Source of the DNA: an uncultured Clostridia bacterium | GTDB lineage: Bacteria; Bacillota_A; Clostridia; Christensenellales; CAG-138 | Length of the DNA stretch: 12,593 bases | NCBI GenBank assembly: GCA_946623765.1 | Contig: CAMORL010000036.1 | Span: 1 to 12,593 of the forward strand | Direction of reading: 5' to 3' | Shown: positions 6,799 to 12,593 of the stretch, in pieces | Numbering within the stretch: the stretch's first letter is position 1 | Layout: each line of letters begins with the position of its first letter | Program-made: the position numbers and the translations under genes | Notes under the pieces: generated by a model | Seen by the model: only the letters and a program-made list of their open reading frames with translations | The model's database searches: none | What the model was told of the DNA's origin: nothing

Positions 6799-6855
6799 AC
6801 CTTCGGTACGGTCTGATGAAAGAGACGCTTTCATCAGACCGGTTTATTTGTTTTC
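6796..6855 (+). terminator. Terminator of the zinc-ribbon gene, nested stem including the stop codon
   Basis: The core is a perfect 13-bp stem, 6810-6822 with 6828-6840, around the loop AGACG. An outer arm TAAACC at 6796-6801, which contains the TAA stop, can pair with GGTTTA at 6841-6846, leaving an 8-base bulge on the 5' side. A T-rich tract follows to about 6855. Confidence 0.8.
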
Positions 6856-6900
6856 AAGCCCGCACCGCTTCCGTAAATCATCCGAAAAGGTCTTTTGCTT

Positions 6901-7593
6901 ATGCCCCGTGTCTATGCCATCGGCGATCTGCACCTGAGTCTGTCCGTTCCGAACAAGGCAATGGACGTATTCGGCGCGCACTGGAAGGATCACGCCGCAC
7001 GCATCCGGGAAGCATGGCAGGACACGGTCGGCGACGGGGACCTTGTGCTGATCCCCGGCGACATCAGCTGGGCGATGTACCTTTCCGACGCGATCGCAGA
7101 TCTTGCGTTCATCGGGGCGCTCAAAGGAACCAAGCTGCTTCTTCGCGGAAATCATGACTACTGGTGGCAGAGCGTGACGAAGGTTCGCTCCGCGCTGCCG
7201 GAAGGCATGTTTGCCCTGCAGAACGACGTTTTCCGGTTCGGGGATCTGTGCGTTTGCGGCACGCGCGGCTGGACGGTCCCGCAATCGTCGCGCTTCAAGG
7301 AGAGCGCAGACCGCAAGCTCTATGAACGCGAGCTGATCCGGCTCGATCTTTCGCTGTCCATGCTGCCGAGCGACGCCTATGCGATCGGCATGCTGCACTA
7401 CCCGCCGTTTGCCGAATCGGGCGAAAAGAGCGCGTTTGCCGAACGCTTCGAGGCGGCGGGCGTCAAAACCGTCGTGTACGGACATCTGCACGGCGCGTCG
7501 CACCGCTACGCGTTTTCCGGCGAATCCGGCGGCGTCGTCTATCACACGGTTTCCGCAGACTATCTGAATTTCATTCCGAAACAAATTCTTTGA
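6901..7593 (+). CDS. Calcineurin-like metallophosphoesterase (230 aa)
   Basis: A predicted cytosolic metal-dependent phosphohydrolase. The complete metallophosphoesterase signature is present: GDLHLS (D9, H11), GDISWA (D54), GNHDYWW (N84, H85, D86), H166 in MLHYPPF and GHLHG (H195, H197). The length and the GNHDYWW variant match the bacterial family usually annotated as predicted phosphohydrolase (COG1768), whose substrate is not established. The ATG at 6901 is preferred to the in-frame TTG at 6895 because AAAAGG at 6885-6890 is well placed for it. A weak promoter candidate lies at 6851-6856 (TTTTCA) and 6874-6879 (TAAATC), spacer 17. There is no signal peptide or membrane segment. The gene stands between two terminators, so it appears to be transcribed alone. 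Confidence 0.92.
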   Translation: MPRVYAIGDLHLSLSVPNKAMDVFGAHWKDHAARIREAWQDTVGDGDLVLIPGDISWAMYLSDAIADLAFIGALKGTKLLLRGNHDYWWQSVTKVRSALPEGMFALQNDVFRFGDLCVCGTRGWTVPQSSRFKESADRKLYERELIRLDLSLSMLPSDAYAIGMLHYPPFAESGEKSAFAERFEAAGVKTVVYGHLHGASHRYAFSGESGGVVYHTVSADYLNFIPKQIL

Positions 7594-7607
7594 ATCCCGC
7601 ATGCATG

Positions 7608-7635
7608 CGGAGCGGCGAAACCCGCTCCGTTTTTT
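7608..7635 (+). terminator. Terminator of the phosphoesterase gene
   Basis: CGGAGCGG at 7608-7615 pairs with CCGCTCCG at 7622-7629 around a 6-base loop and is followed by six T residues at 7630-7635. It lies 15 bases after the stop codon. Confidence 0.9.
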
Positions 7636-7660
7636 CATGCGCAATTCCCGTGGGATTTTC

Positions 7661-7689
7661 TTGCCAGACGCAGCGGAATATGATACGAT
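7661..7689 (+). promoter_or_regulatory. Promoter of the VanZ-VOC gene
   Basis: TTGCCA at 7661-7666 and TACGAT at 7684-7689 are separated by 17 bases. Transcription would start near 7696, leaving a leader of about 27 bases with the AAGGGAG ribosome binding site at 7708-7714. Confidence 0.6.
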
Positions 7690-7722
7690 ACCCGTAGATT
7701 GACGGCGAAGGGAGCTTGGCAT

Positions 7723-8808
7723 ATGGGTATGATCGTAAACAGCACGGTCACCGTCTGGGGCGTGACGGGCTTTGTTCTGTTGTTTATCGTGCTGCTGCCG
7801 ATCATCGACAGGAGCATGACAAAGAAGCTCGGTCTGAACCTCGGCGGCGGGGTCAGTGAAAATCCGAATGCGGCTTCGCTTCTGAAGCTCCGTCAGCTTG
7901 TGCTGTACGGCGTGTTCGCCCTGTACCTTGCGGCATTTGCGTTTATCGTGTTCTTTTCACGGCAATCGGGAGACTCCTATCAGGTTCACGCCGCGCCGTT
8001 TCAGGATCTGGTGCAATCGATCAAAACCGAATCCGGACTTGCGGACGCCGTGCTCTCGATCTTCCGCGACGGAATCCGCACCGGGCTTTCCCGCATCCGG
8101 ATTCTGCCGAACGACGTCATTCAGGTCTATCTCAACATCATGCTGTTCGTCCCGATGGGCTATCTGCTGCCGTATGTATTCGGATGGTTCCGGCAGAAAG
8201 CGCGCACGCGTCCCGTGATCGCCTGCTTTCTGATTTCGTTTGCAACCGAAAACCTGCAGCTGATCTTCCGACGCGGGCTGTACGACGTCGACGATCTTCT
8301 GAGCAACACGATCGGCGGCTGGATCGGACAGCTTCTGTTCATTTCCGTCGCGTACGTCGTAACGCATCCCGAATGGCGGACCGAGCTTCACGCGTACCGG
8401 AAATGGCGGCGACACGCAAGACACCGGACGCTGTATCCGTTTGCCAAAAGGATCGCGCTGTCCCGCACGACGCTGCTTGCGACGGACGAAAAAGCGGTGC
8501 GCGATTTTTATATGAACGCGCTCGGCTTCCGCGTCGCGAAAAAGATCGAGCATCCGGACAGCGAGGAGCGCGAATTTCTGCTCGAAATGGGCAAAATGCA
8601 GATTGAAATGCGCTGTCTGAACCGCCCGGAACCGCTGCCCCGGCAAAGCCTCACCATCACCGCGCGAAACCTCGAAAAGATCCGGACGCGGCTTCAGAAG
8701 AACGGGATCGAACCGAGCGCGTTTTTCAACGACGTTTATACCGGCGTTCGCTGCCTGTCGTTTTCCGGTCCGGACGACATCCTCATCACGATCCTCGAGC
8801 AGCCCTGA
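7723..8808 (+). CDS. VanZ-like membrane protein fused to a C-terminal VOC (glyoxalase-fold) domain (361 aa)
   Basis: Residues 12-30, 57-79, 135-155, 163-182 and 195-214 are hydrophobic and probably span the membrane. The VanZ signature is visible: YLNIMLFVPMGYLLP, then ENLQLIF with E176 and Q179, then DVDDLLSNTIGG at 188-199. VanZ-like proteins are linked to low-level teicoplanin or lipoglycopeptide resistance; their biochemistry is poorly defined. After a basic linker (about 215-245), residues 247-361 form a two-module VOC fold with an FYMNALGFRVAKK motif. Of the four glyoxalase I metal positions, the two Glu (about E295 and E359) appear present, but both His positions look replaced, so ligand binding rather than metal catalysis is plausible. 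The ATG at 7723 has AAGGGAG 8 bases upstream, so it is preferred to earlier in-frame codons. It is a single continuous frame, so the fusion is not a frameshift artefact. Confidence 0.85.
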   Translation: MGMIVNSTVTVWGVTGFVLLFIVLLPIIDRSMTKKLGLNLGGGVSENPNAASLLKLRQLVLYGVFALYLAAFAFIVFFSRQSGDSYQVHAAPFQDLVQSIKTESGLADAVLSIFRDGIRTGLSRIRILPNDVIQVYLNIMLFVPMGYLLPYVFGWFRQKARTRPVIACFLISFATENLQLIFRRGLYDVDDLLSNTIGGWIGQLLFISVAYVVTHPEWRTELHAYRKWRRHARHRTLYPFAKRIALSRTTLLATDEKAVRDFYMNALGFRVAKKIEHPDSEEREFLLEMGKMQIEMRCLNRPEPLPRQSLTITARNLEKIRTRLQKNGIEPSAFFNDVYTGVRCLSFSGPDDILITILEQP

Positions 8809-8823
8809 TCCATAAAACAGCAT

Positions 8824-8858
8824 CCGCCGGTACGCCGTACTGCATGTCGGCGGTTTTT
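8824..8858 (+). terminator. Terminator of the VanZ-VOC gene
   Basis: CCGCCG at 8824-8829 pairs with CGGCGG at 8848-8853, with a small inner GTAC-gcc-GTAC hairpin in the loop, followed by five T residues at 8854-8858. It is 15 bases after the stop codon. Confidence 0.75.
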
Positions 8859-8970
8859 ATGCGCCGCCGAAGGCGCTTAGCCCCGTACCGCCCGCCCTTT
8901 TGAAAGACGACGGATTTTCAACCTTGTCCGCTTTATGAACCGCGTGTTCGAAGAACTGCCTGCACTGCAG

Positions 8971-9008
8971 AAAAGCGCACCGGCAAACCTGCCGATGCGC
9001 TCCTTTTT
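8971..9008 (-). terminator. Bidirectional terminator, mainly for the RCC1-NAGPA gene
   Basis: A 10-bp stem (8975-8984 with 8991-9000, one wobble pair) closes a 6-base loop. On the minus strand it runs into four T residues (8971-8974), 17 bases after the RCC1-NAGPA stop. On the plus strand the same stem is followed after three bases by six T residues (9003-9008), so it can act as a second stop for the VanZ-VOC transcript. The intervening 8859-8970 holds no recognisable gene. Confidence 0.75.
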
Positions 9009-9017
9009 TCGATGCAG

Positions 9018-11426
9018 TTACTGTAAGTTGTATTCCGGAACCAGGTCGCTTTTGAGGAAGCCGATCATGTCCTGCAGGCTTCGCCAGCCCTCGTATGCGT
9101 AGATGGTCCGGTTGATGATATGATCCATGAAGATCATCATGCTGGAGCGTCCGCCGTCCAGATTGTACGCAACGCTGCAGCCGTAGTGCTCCAGCGTCTC
9201 CGTGACGTCCGCAAGCGTACTGATTCCGTACGCGCATCCGAGATGATGATACGGACAGATCGACGCCATAACGGTTCGCATGGTGACGTCGTTATAGGAG
9301 AGCGGATGCCCGGAAATGTCCAGCACCTCGCCGTTGTCCATCAGCGCCGGACCGAACACCCACGTATCGCGGACACCCGCCTTCAGCAGCGCTTCGGCGG
9401 TTGTTTTTTCCGGATCGATCAGCTGCATGGAACCGTCCGGAAAGAATCCGAAACCGATCTCGTCCTTTTCTTCCTTATAGACGATGCCGCAGCGGATCTG
9501 AATGCCGTCCGCGTTGTATGCAAAGGTGAAGTAGTCGCCGGTCAGCGCAAACACGCTGTGGTTCTGCCGCGCAAGGTAAGCCGCCTTTGCAGCGCCTTTC
9601 GGTCTTTCGCCGCCGCCCGCAAGGATTCCGATCGGCGGATTGCCGTAGGTGCAGATCAGGTCGGCGCGCGTAGGCTTTGCCTTATATGCCGTGTCGAACG
9701 CTGCGACGATGCAGCCGTCGCCGTTGCAGTACAGCCAGGGACCTTCCTTTTCGTCCCCCATATACAGATATTCCGATTCTGCGCTGCGCTTGCCCGCAGG
9801 CAGATCCGTTTTCGCTCCCGTGTAAAACGCCGCGACCCCGTCGACGCCGTGCTGATCGTGTCCGTCCGCGCCGGTCGTGACGACCCGTCCGTCGCCGAGC
9901 AGCGCAACGGTGTGCCAGAGCCCAGCGGACATACCGATCACTTCCTGCCAGTCGGAAACGTCGCACTGCCCGCAGGCGTTGTCGCCCGCCGCAAGCAATC
10001 TGAAATCGGCTGTCAGACCGAGCGTGAAGTTTCCGCCGCAGCAGATCCGGATCACGTTCTGCCAATCGGAAACGTCACACTGCCCGAAGCTGTTGTCGCC
10101 CGTCGCCGAAACGCTTCCGTCGCGGTGCAGCGCAACGGTGTGCCGCAATCCCGCGTCGACGGAAACGACGTCCGTCCATTCGCCGACCTGACACTGTCCG
10201 TCCGCATCGAGACCCGCCGCAACGACCGTGCCCTGTTCGGTAAGCCCGACGCTGTGGAATCCGCCGCAGGCGACCTCTTTGATTCCGGTCCATTCCCCGA
10301 CCGCGTCACGCGCATACTGATCCGCGCCGAGATTCGTGACGGTTCCGTTTTGGTGCAGGATCACCGCATGATTCAATCCGAGATCCGCGCCGACGGCGTC
10401 GTTGATTTCCGCCGCCTGTTTTTCCGCACCGAGCGTATCGCCCAAAAGCTCCACGCGTCCGTCGCGCAGGCGGATGAAGGAGAAGAATCCGCCGATCACC
10501 GTATCGTCCGGTGAAAACGCGTTCTTCAGTTCGTCGTAACGGCGGTCTCCCGAAAGCTTCGGTTCATCGCCGAGAACCAGCGAATACCATGCGCCGGCAT
10601 AAACCGCCCCGGCATACCGCTCGCGGAAACCGTTCAGTTTTTCGGTCCACGCCTGCGCGAACTCCGTCTCCGCCGCCGCCCGTGTATCATCGTCGACGAT
10701 CCCGGAGATCAGCTCGAAGATCCGGTCGTGCTCAGATGCGTCGAGCGCTTCCTGCGCTTCGCTGAGCAGCGTCCGGTCGTTTTCTTCGACGATCTGCTGC
10801 TCGATCTCCGCGATCAGCTCCTGATTCATCCCGGATTCCCGCAAAAGCGCGAGCGCGTCCTCCAGTCTGCCTTCCTCCCGCGCAGCCAGCGCAGCGCGAA
10901 GGATCCGTTCCCGTTCCATCGAATCCGACAGCTCGGCAGAACGTTCGGAATCCGTATCCGCCTGATCCAGATACTTCTGCGCCTCTTCGAGATCGCCGCG
11001 CTCCGCCGCGAAGACCGCACGGCAAAGCAGCTCGCGCAGTTCGAGCTCGTTTGCAAACGTATCCGGCAAGGCGGGATTCACCGCACGGTCGGCCGTCTTT
11101 TTGATCAGATCCTGCTCGAGAACCTGCTGTGCGCCGTGACCGGTCTCCAGAAGCGCGTCGATGCAGGAAAGAACGCCGCGCGTACCGATCTCCGGATACT
11201 GCTTTCCGTAGCCCAGAAACGACAGGGGATACCGTTCGAGCAAAGCGCCGTAAGCATCGATCGCTTCCGGATATCTGCCCTCGGAAAACAGTCTGTCTGC
11301 GGTCTCTTCCGCACTGCTGAGCTTTCGTTTTTCAGCCCACAGGAAGATGCCGCCCGCAAGGATCAGAACCGCGAGCACGACGGCTGCTGTCAAAATGATG
11401 CGTTTTGTTTTCGGTTGTTTCATCAT
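9018..11426 (-). CDS. Membrane-anchored RCC1-repeat protein with C-terminal phosphodiester glycosidase (NAGPA) domain (802 aa)
   Basis: Residues 10-30 form a hydrophobic N-terminal anchor, so the bulk is probably extracellular. Residues about 36-260 are helical and TPR-like (EGRYPEAIDAYGALLERYP; EEGRLEDALALLRE). Residues 312-539 hold six RCC1-like repeats of exactly 38 residues with recurring GLxHTVAL and DGxVxxxGDN motifs, expected to form a beta-propeller. Residues about 590-795 match the phosphodiester glycosidase family of N-acetylglucosamine-1-phosphodiester alpha-N-acetylglucosaminidase (PF09992), including the hallmark NLDGGRSS at 755-762. In bacteria this domain is thought to cut sugar phosphodiesters in surface or exopolymer structures. 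The frame is open up to a TTG at 11492, but the ATG pair at 11426 and 11423 fits the membrane segment and the promoter. No Shine-Dalgarno sequence is seen. The domain calls are firm; the substrate is unknown. Confidence 0.88.
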   Translation of the reverse strand: MMKQPKTKRIILTAAVVLAVLILAGGIFLWAEKRKLSSAEETADRLFSEGRYPEAIDAYGALLERYPLSFLGYGKQYPEIGTRGVLSCIDALLETGHGAQQVLEQDLIKKTADRAVNPALPDTFANELELRELLCRAVFAAERGDLEEAQKYLDQADTDSERSAELSDSMERERILRAALAAREEGRLEDALALLRESGMNQELIAEIEQQIVEENDRTLLSEAQEALDASEHDRIFELISGIVDDDTRAAAETEFAQAWTEKLNGFRERYAGAVYAGAWYSLVLGDEPKLSGDRRYDELKNAFSPDDTVIGGFFSFIRLRDGRVELLGDTLGAEKQAAEINDAVGADLGLNHAVILHQNGTVTNLGADQYARDAVGEWTGIKEVACGGFHSVGLTEQGTVVAAGLDADGQCQVGEWTDVVSVDAGLRHTVALHRDGSVSATGDNSFGQCDVSDWQNVIRICCGGNFTLGLTADFRLLAAGDNACGQCDVSDWQEVIGMSAGLWHTVALLGDGRVVTTGADGHDQHGVDGVAAFYTGAKTDLPAGKRSAESEYLYMGDEKEGPWLYCNGDGCIVAAFDTAYKAKPTRADLICTYGNPPIGILAGGGERPKGAAKAAYLARQNHSVFALTGDYFTFAYNADGIQIRCGIVYKEEKDEIGFGFFPDGSMQLIDPEKTTAEALLKAGVRDTWVFGPALMDNGEVLDISGHPLSYNDVTMRTVMASICPYHHLGCAYGISTLADVTETLEHYGCSVAYNLDGGRSSMMIFMDHIINRTIYAYEGWRSLQDMIGFLKSDLVPEYNLQ
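9810..10493 (-). repeat. Six in-frame 114-bp RCC1-like repeats
   Basis: Units begin at residues 312, 350, 388, 426, 464 and 502, always 38 residues (114 bases) apart with no insertions or deletions. DNA similarity remains between units: the block at 9946-9972 recurs at 10060-10086, and CGCAACGGTG at 9903 recurs 228 bases later at 10131. The units are shorter than the 51-68 residues typical of RCC1 itself. Confidence 0.85.
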
Positions 11427-11433
11427 ATTGTTT

Positions 11434-11462
11434 ATTGTAATACAGCAAAGGACAAAAATCAA
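11434..11462 (-). promoter_or_regulatory. Promoter of the RCC1-NAGPA gene, apparently leaderless
   Basis: On the minus strand TTGATT (11457-11462) and TACAAT (11434-11439) are separated by 17 bases. Seven bases lie between the -10 element and the ATG at 11426, so transcription should begin at or within a base or two of the start codon. Confidence 0.55.
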
Positions 11463-11543
11463 TATTTCGCCGCTTTTCGCGAACCGTTCCAAACCGCAAA
11501 AGCGCAGGTTCCGATTCGCGCGAAAAGAGAAAAGCAGGTGCGC

Positions 11544-11581
11544 AAAAACGCGTATCTTTCTGCCGTTTCCGCCGATACGCG
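11544..11581 (-). terminator. Terminator of the lgt gene
   Basis: On the minus strand CGCGTATC (11574-11581) pairs perfectly with GATACGCG (11549-11556) around a 17-base loop and is followed by five T residues (11544-11548). It lies 10 bases after the lgt stop. Confidence 0.8.
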
Positions 11582-11591
11582 GAAGGCTTGC

Positions 11592-12506
11592 TTACGCTTC
11601 GTCCGACGTTTCCGAACCCGTCTCCGAAACAGCTTCGTCCGCCTCTGTCTCCCCATCCGTCTTTTCCGGCTCCGGAACGGTCATGTCTTCTTCACGGAAC
11701 ACCAAAAACGGCTCGCCCTTCTTCCATCTTCTTGCAAGAACGAGAATCAGAACGCCCGCAAGCAGGATGACAAAGCTGATCCACTGCGAGGTATAGAGCG
11801 GACCGAATTTGCCGCGCGCCGCGTCGCCGCGGAACATTTCGATCACAAACCGCCAGATGGCGTACAGAATGAGATACCAGCCGGTCGTCGTGCCGAGGCG
11901 CTTTTCCTTCCGGTAGATCAGCACGAGCACAACGCAGAGCACGAGCAGAAAGATCGTTTCCATCAGCGGCACGGGAAGGCGCATCGCACCGTCCAGATAC
12001 TTCACCGCGCAAGCGCCGTTGTAGGTGCAAAGCCCGAACTGGCTTATTTCGCCCGTTTCGAGTCCGTAGCAGCAGCCGACGAGCAGGCACCCGATCCGTC
12101 CGAACGCATGCGCCACGCAGAAGCACGGCGCCATGAGATCCGTGAATTCAAAGAAGTTCTTTTTCTTTTTCCGTGCGGTGAGCGCGATCCCGAGAATCCC
12201 GCCGATGAGACCGCCGTAAAAGACCATCCCTTCCATCAGCAGGCTCAGGATGCCCTGAAAGACGCCGTTCTGAAACGCGGTCTTAAAAACGTCCGGCGTA
12301 ACGATCCAGTAGAGAATCTTCATGCCGACAAAGCCCAGAAGCACCGCCGCAATGATCGCGTCGACGAATTCGCCGTTCCAGTCGAGCGCAGATTTTTTTC
12401 GCAGAAGCCAGCTTAAAAGCACGGCAAGGATCGTGCCGACGAGCACGCATGCGCCCATCGCCGGAACGCCGAAACTGCCGATCTTGAACAAATAGGTACC
12501 GATCAT
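11592..12506 (-). CDS. lgt: Lgt-family prolipoprotein diacylglyceryl transferase, diverged Cys-rich form (304 aa)
   Basis: Lgt moves diacylglycerol from phosphatidylglycerol to the lipobox cysteine of prolipoproteins in the plasma membrane. Seven or so hydrophobic segments are seen. Family marks are MVFYGGLIGG at 94-103, HAFGRIGC with H133 and R137, and RFVIEMFRGDAARG at 219-232. The classical GNFxNxE stretch reads GCLLVGCCYG at 139-148, with the Asn and Glu replaced and a cluster of cysteines (C128, C130, C140, C145, C146, C160, C166). This variant is known among anaerobe Lgt-like proteins. Residues about 270-304 form an acidic Glu/Asp/Thr/Ser tail not typical of the family. The ATG at 12506 has AAAGGAG (12512-12518, minus strand) 5 bases upstream. 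It is a single gene with its own promoter and terminator. A paralogue with another role is possible, hence less than full certainty on the symbol. Confidence 0.88.
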   Translation of the reverse strand: MIGTYLFKIGSFGVPAMGACVLVGTILAVLLSWLLRKKSALDWNGEFVDAIIAAVLLGFVGMKILYWIVTPDVFKTAFQNGVFQGILSLLMEGMVFYGGLIGGILGIALTARKKKKNFFEFTDLMAPCFCVAHAFGRIGCLLVGCCYGLETGEISQFGLCTYNGACAVKYLDGAMRLPVPLMETIFLLVLCVVLVLIYRKEKRLGTTTGWYLILYAIWRFVIEMFRGDAARGKFGPLYTSQWISFVILLAGVLILVLARRWKKGEPFLVFREEDMTVPEPEKTDGETEADEAVSETGSETSDEA

Positions 12507-12519
12507 GAATACTCCTTTC

Positions 12520-12535
12520 GCGGCTTTTCCGCCGC
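12520..12535 (-). promoter_or_regulatory. Small hairpin in the lgt leader
   Basis: In the leader RNA a 5-bp stem (GCGGC with GCCGC) closes a 6-base loop and ends one base before the AAAGGAG ribosome binding site. It may affect access of the ribosome. It is short and could be chance in G+C-rich DNA. Confidence 0.3.
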
Positions 12536-12551
12536 TTTTCGGTATTTATTT

Positions 12552-12580
12552 AGTTTATCATATACTGTGTATCTTGTCAA
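12552..12580 (-). promoter_or_regulatory. Strong promoter of lgt
   Basis: On the minus strand a perfect TTGACA (12575-12580) is followed after 17 bases by TAAACT (12552-12557), and the TGA just before it provides the TGn of an extended -10. The predicted start is near 12545, giving a leader of about 39 bases. Confidence 0.75.
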
Positions 12581-12593
12581 AAACAGTTTGCAG

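Noticed and set aside
6844..7722. A 292-codon open frame on the minus strand
   Set aside because: It is antisense to the phosphoesterase gene, whose complete metal-binding signature settles the coding strand.
8857..9237. A 126-codon open frame on the minus strand extending into the convergent intergenic region
   Set aside because: It overlaps the 3' end of the RCC1-NAGPA gene in another frame, crosses its terminator and lacks a start signal or domain.
9810..10493. RCC1 repeats as evidence of transfer from a eukaryote
   Set aside because: RCC1-like repeats are widespread in bacteria, and the base composition and codon use here resemble the neighbouring genes.
9120..10514. A 464-codon open frame on the plus strand, with apparent repeats
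   Set aside because: The repeats mirror the RCC1-like units on the opposite strand, which have clear motifs; this frame has none.
11427..11492. A longer N-terminus for the RCC1-NAGPA protein starting at TTG 11492
   Set aside because: There is no ribosome binding site. It would place the start upstream of the best promoter and add residues before an already complete membrane anchor.
10728..12416. A 562-codon open frame on the plus strand
   Set aside because: It is antisense to lgt and the RCC1-NAGPA gene and runs across their promoter and terminator region. No domain or ribosome binding site is seen.

Overview
The window is visibly G+C-rich bacterial DNA with compact genes, AGGAG-type ribosome binding sites and sigma-A-like promoters. 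Its families (a FloT-type flotillin, MreB, a WYL regulator, EngB, VanZ, an NlpC/P60 protein with four peptidoglycan-binding repeats, an Lgt with the GCCYG-type motif) suggest a G+C-rich Firmicute, most likely a Clostridia-class gut or anaerobe lineage. That placement is inferred from family flavour only; no rRNA or other phylogenetic marker is present. There is no phage, insertion sequence, CRISPR array, tRNA or rRNA, and the region reads as ordinary chromosome with a cell-envelope bias.

Layout. Positions 1-1754: a single flotillin gene (+) closed by a strong terminator. Positions 1849-5670: a three-gene minus-strand cluster, read in the order MreB-family actin, WYL transcriptional regulator, membrane-anchored NlpC/P60 peptidoglycan hydrolase. 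Positions 5671-5801: a divergent control region with a repeated GTAC-core motif over the mreB promoter and a promoter placed so that the engB message would be leaderless. Positions 5802-7593 (+): EngB ribosome-assembly GTPase, a four-CxxC zinc-ribbon protein and a calcineurin-like phosphoesterase. Positions 7723-8808 (+): an unusual fusion of a VanZ-like membrane domain to a cytosolic VOC (glyoxalase-fold) domain. Positions 8809-9017: a convergent intergenic region holding terminators for both strands. Positions 9018-11426 (-): an 802-residue membrane-anchored protein with a helical region, six RCC1-like repeats of exactly 38 residues and a C-terminal phosphodiester glycosidase (NAGPA) domain, probably also leaderless. 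Positions 11544-12593 (-): an Lgt-family lipoprotein diacylglyceryl transferase with a diverged Cys-rich motif and an acidic tail, with its promoter at the right edge.

Functionally, much of the window concerns the envelope: membrane microdomains (flotillin), wall-elongation scaffold (MreB), wall cleavage (NlpC/P60), lipoprotein maturation (Lgt), glycopeptide- or lipid-related membrane proteins (VanZ) and surface sugar-phosphodiester chemistry (NAGPA). The points most worth following are the mreB-WYL-NlpC cluster with its operator-like upstream repeats, the VanZ-VOC fusion, the perfectly phased RCC1-like array fused to NAGPA, and two promoters that end 6-7 bases before a start codon.
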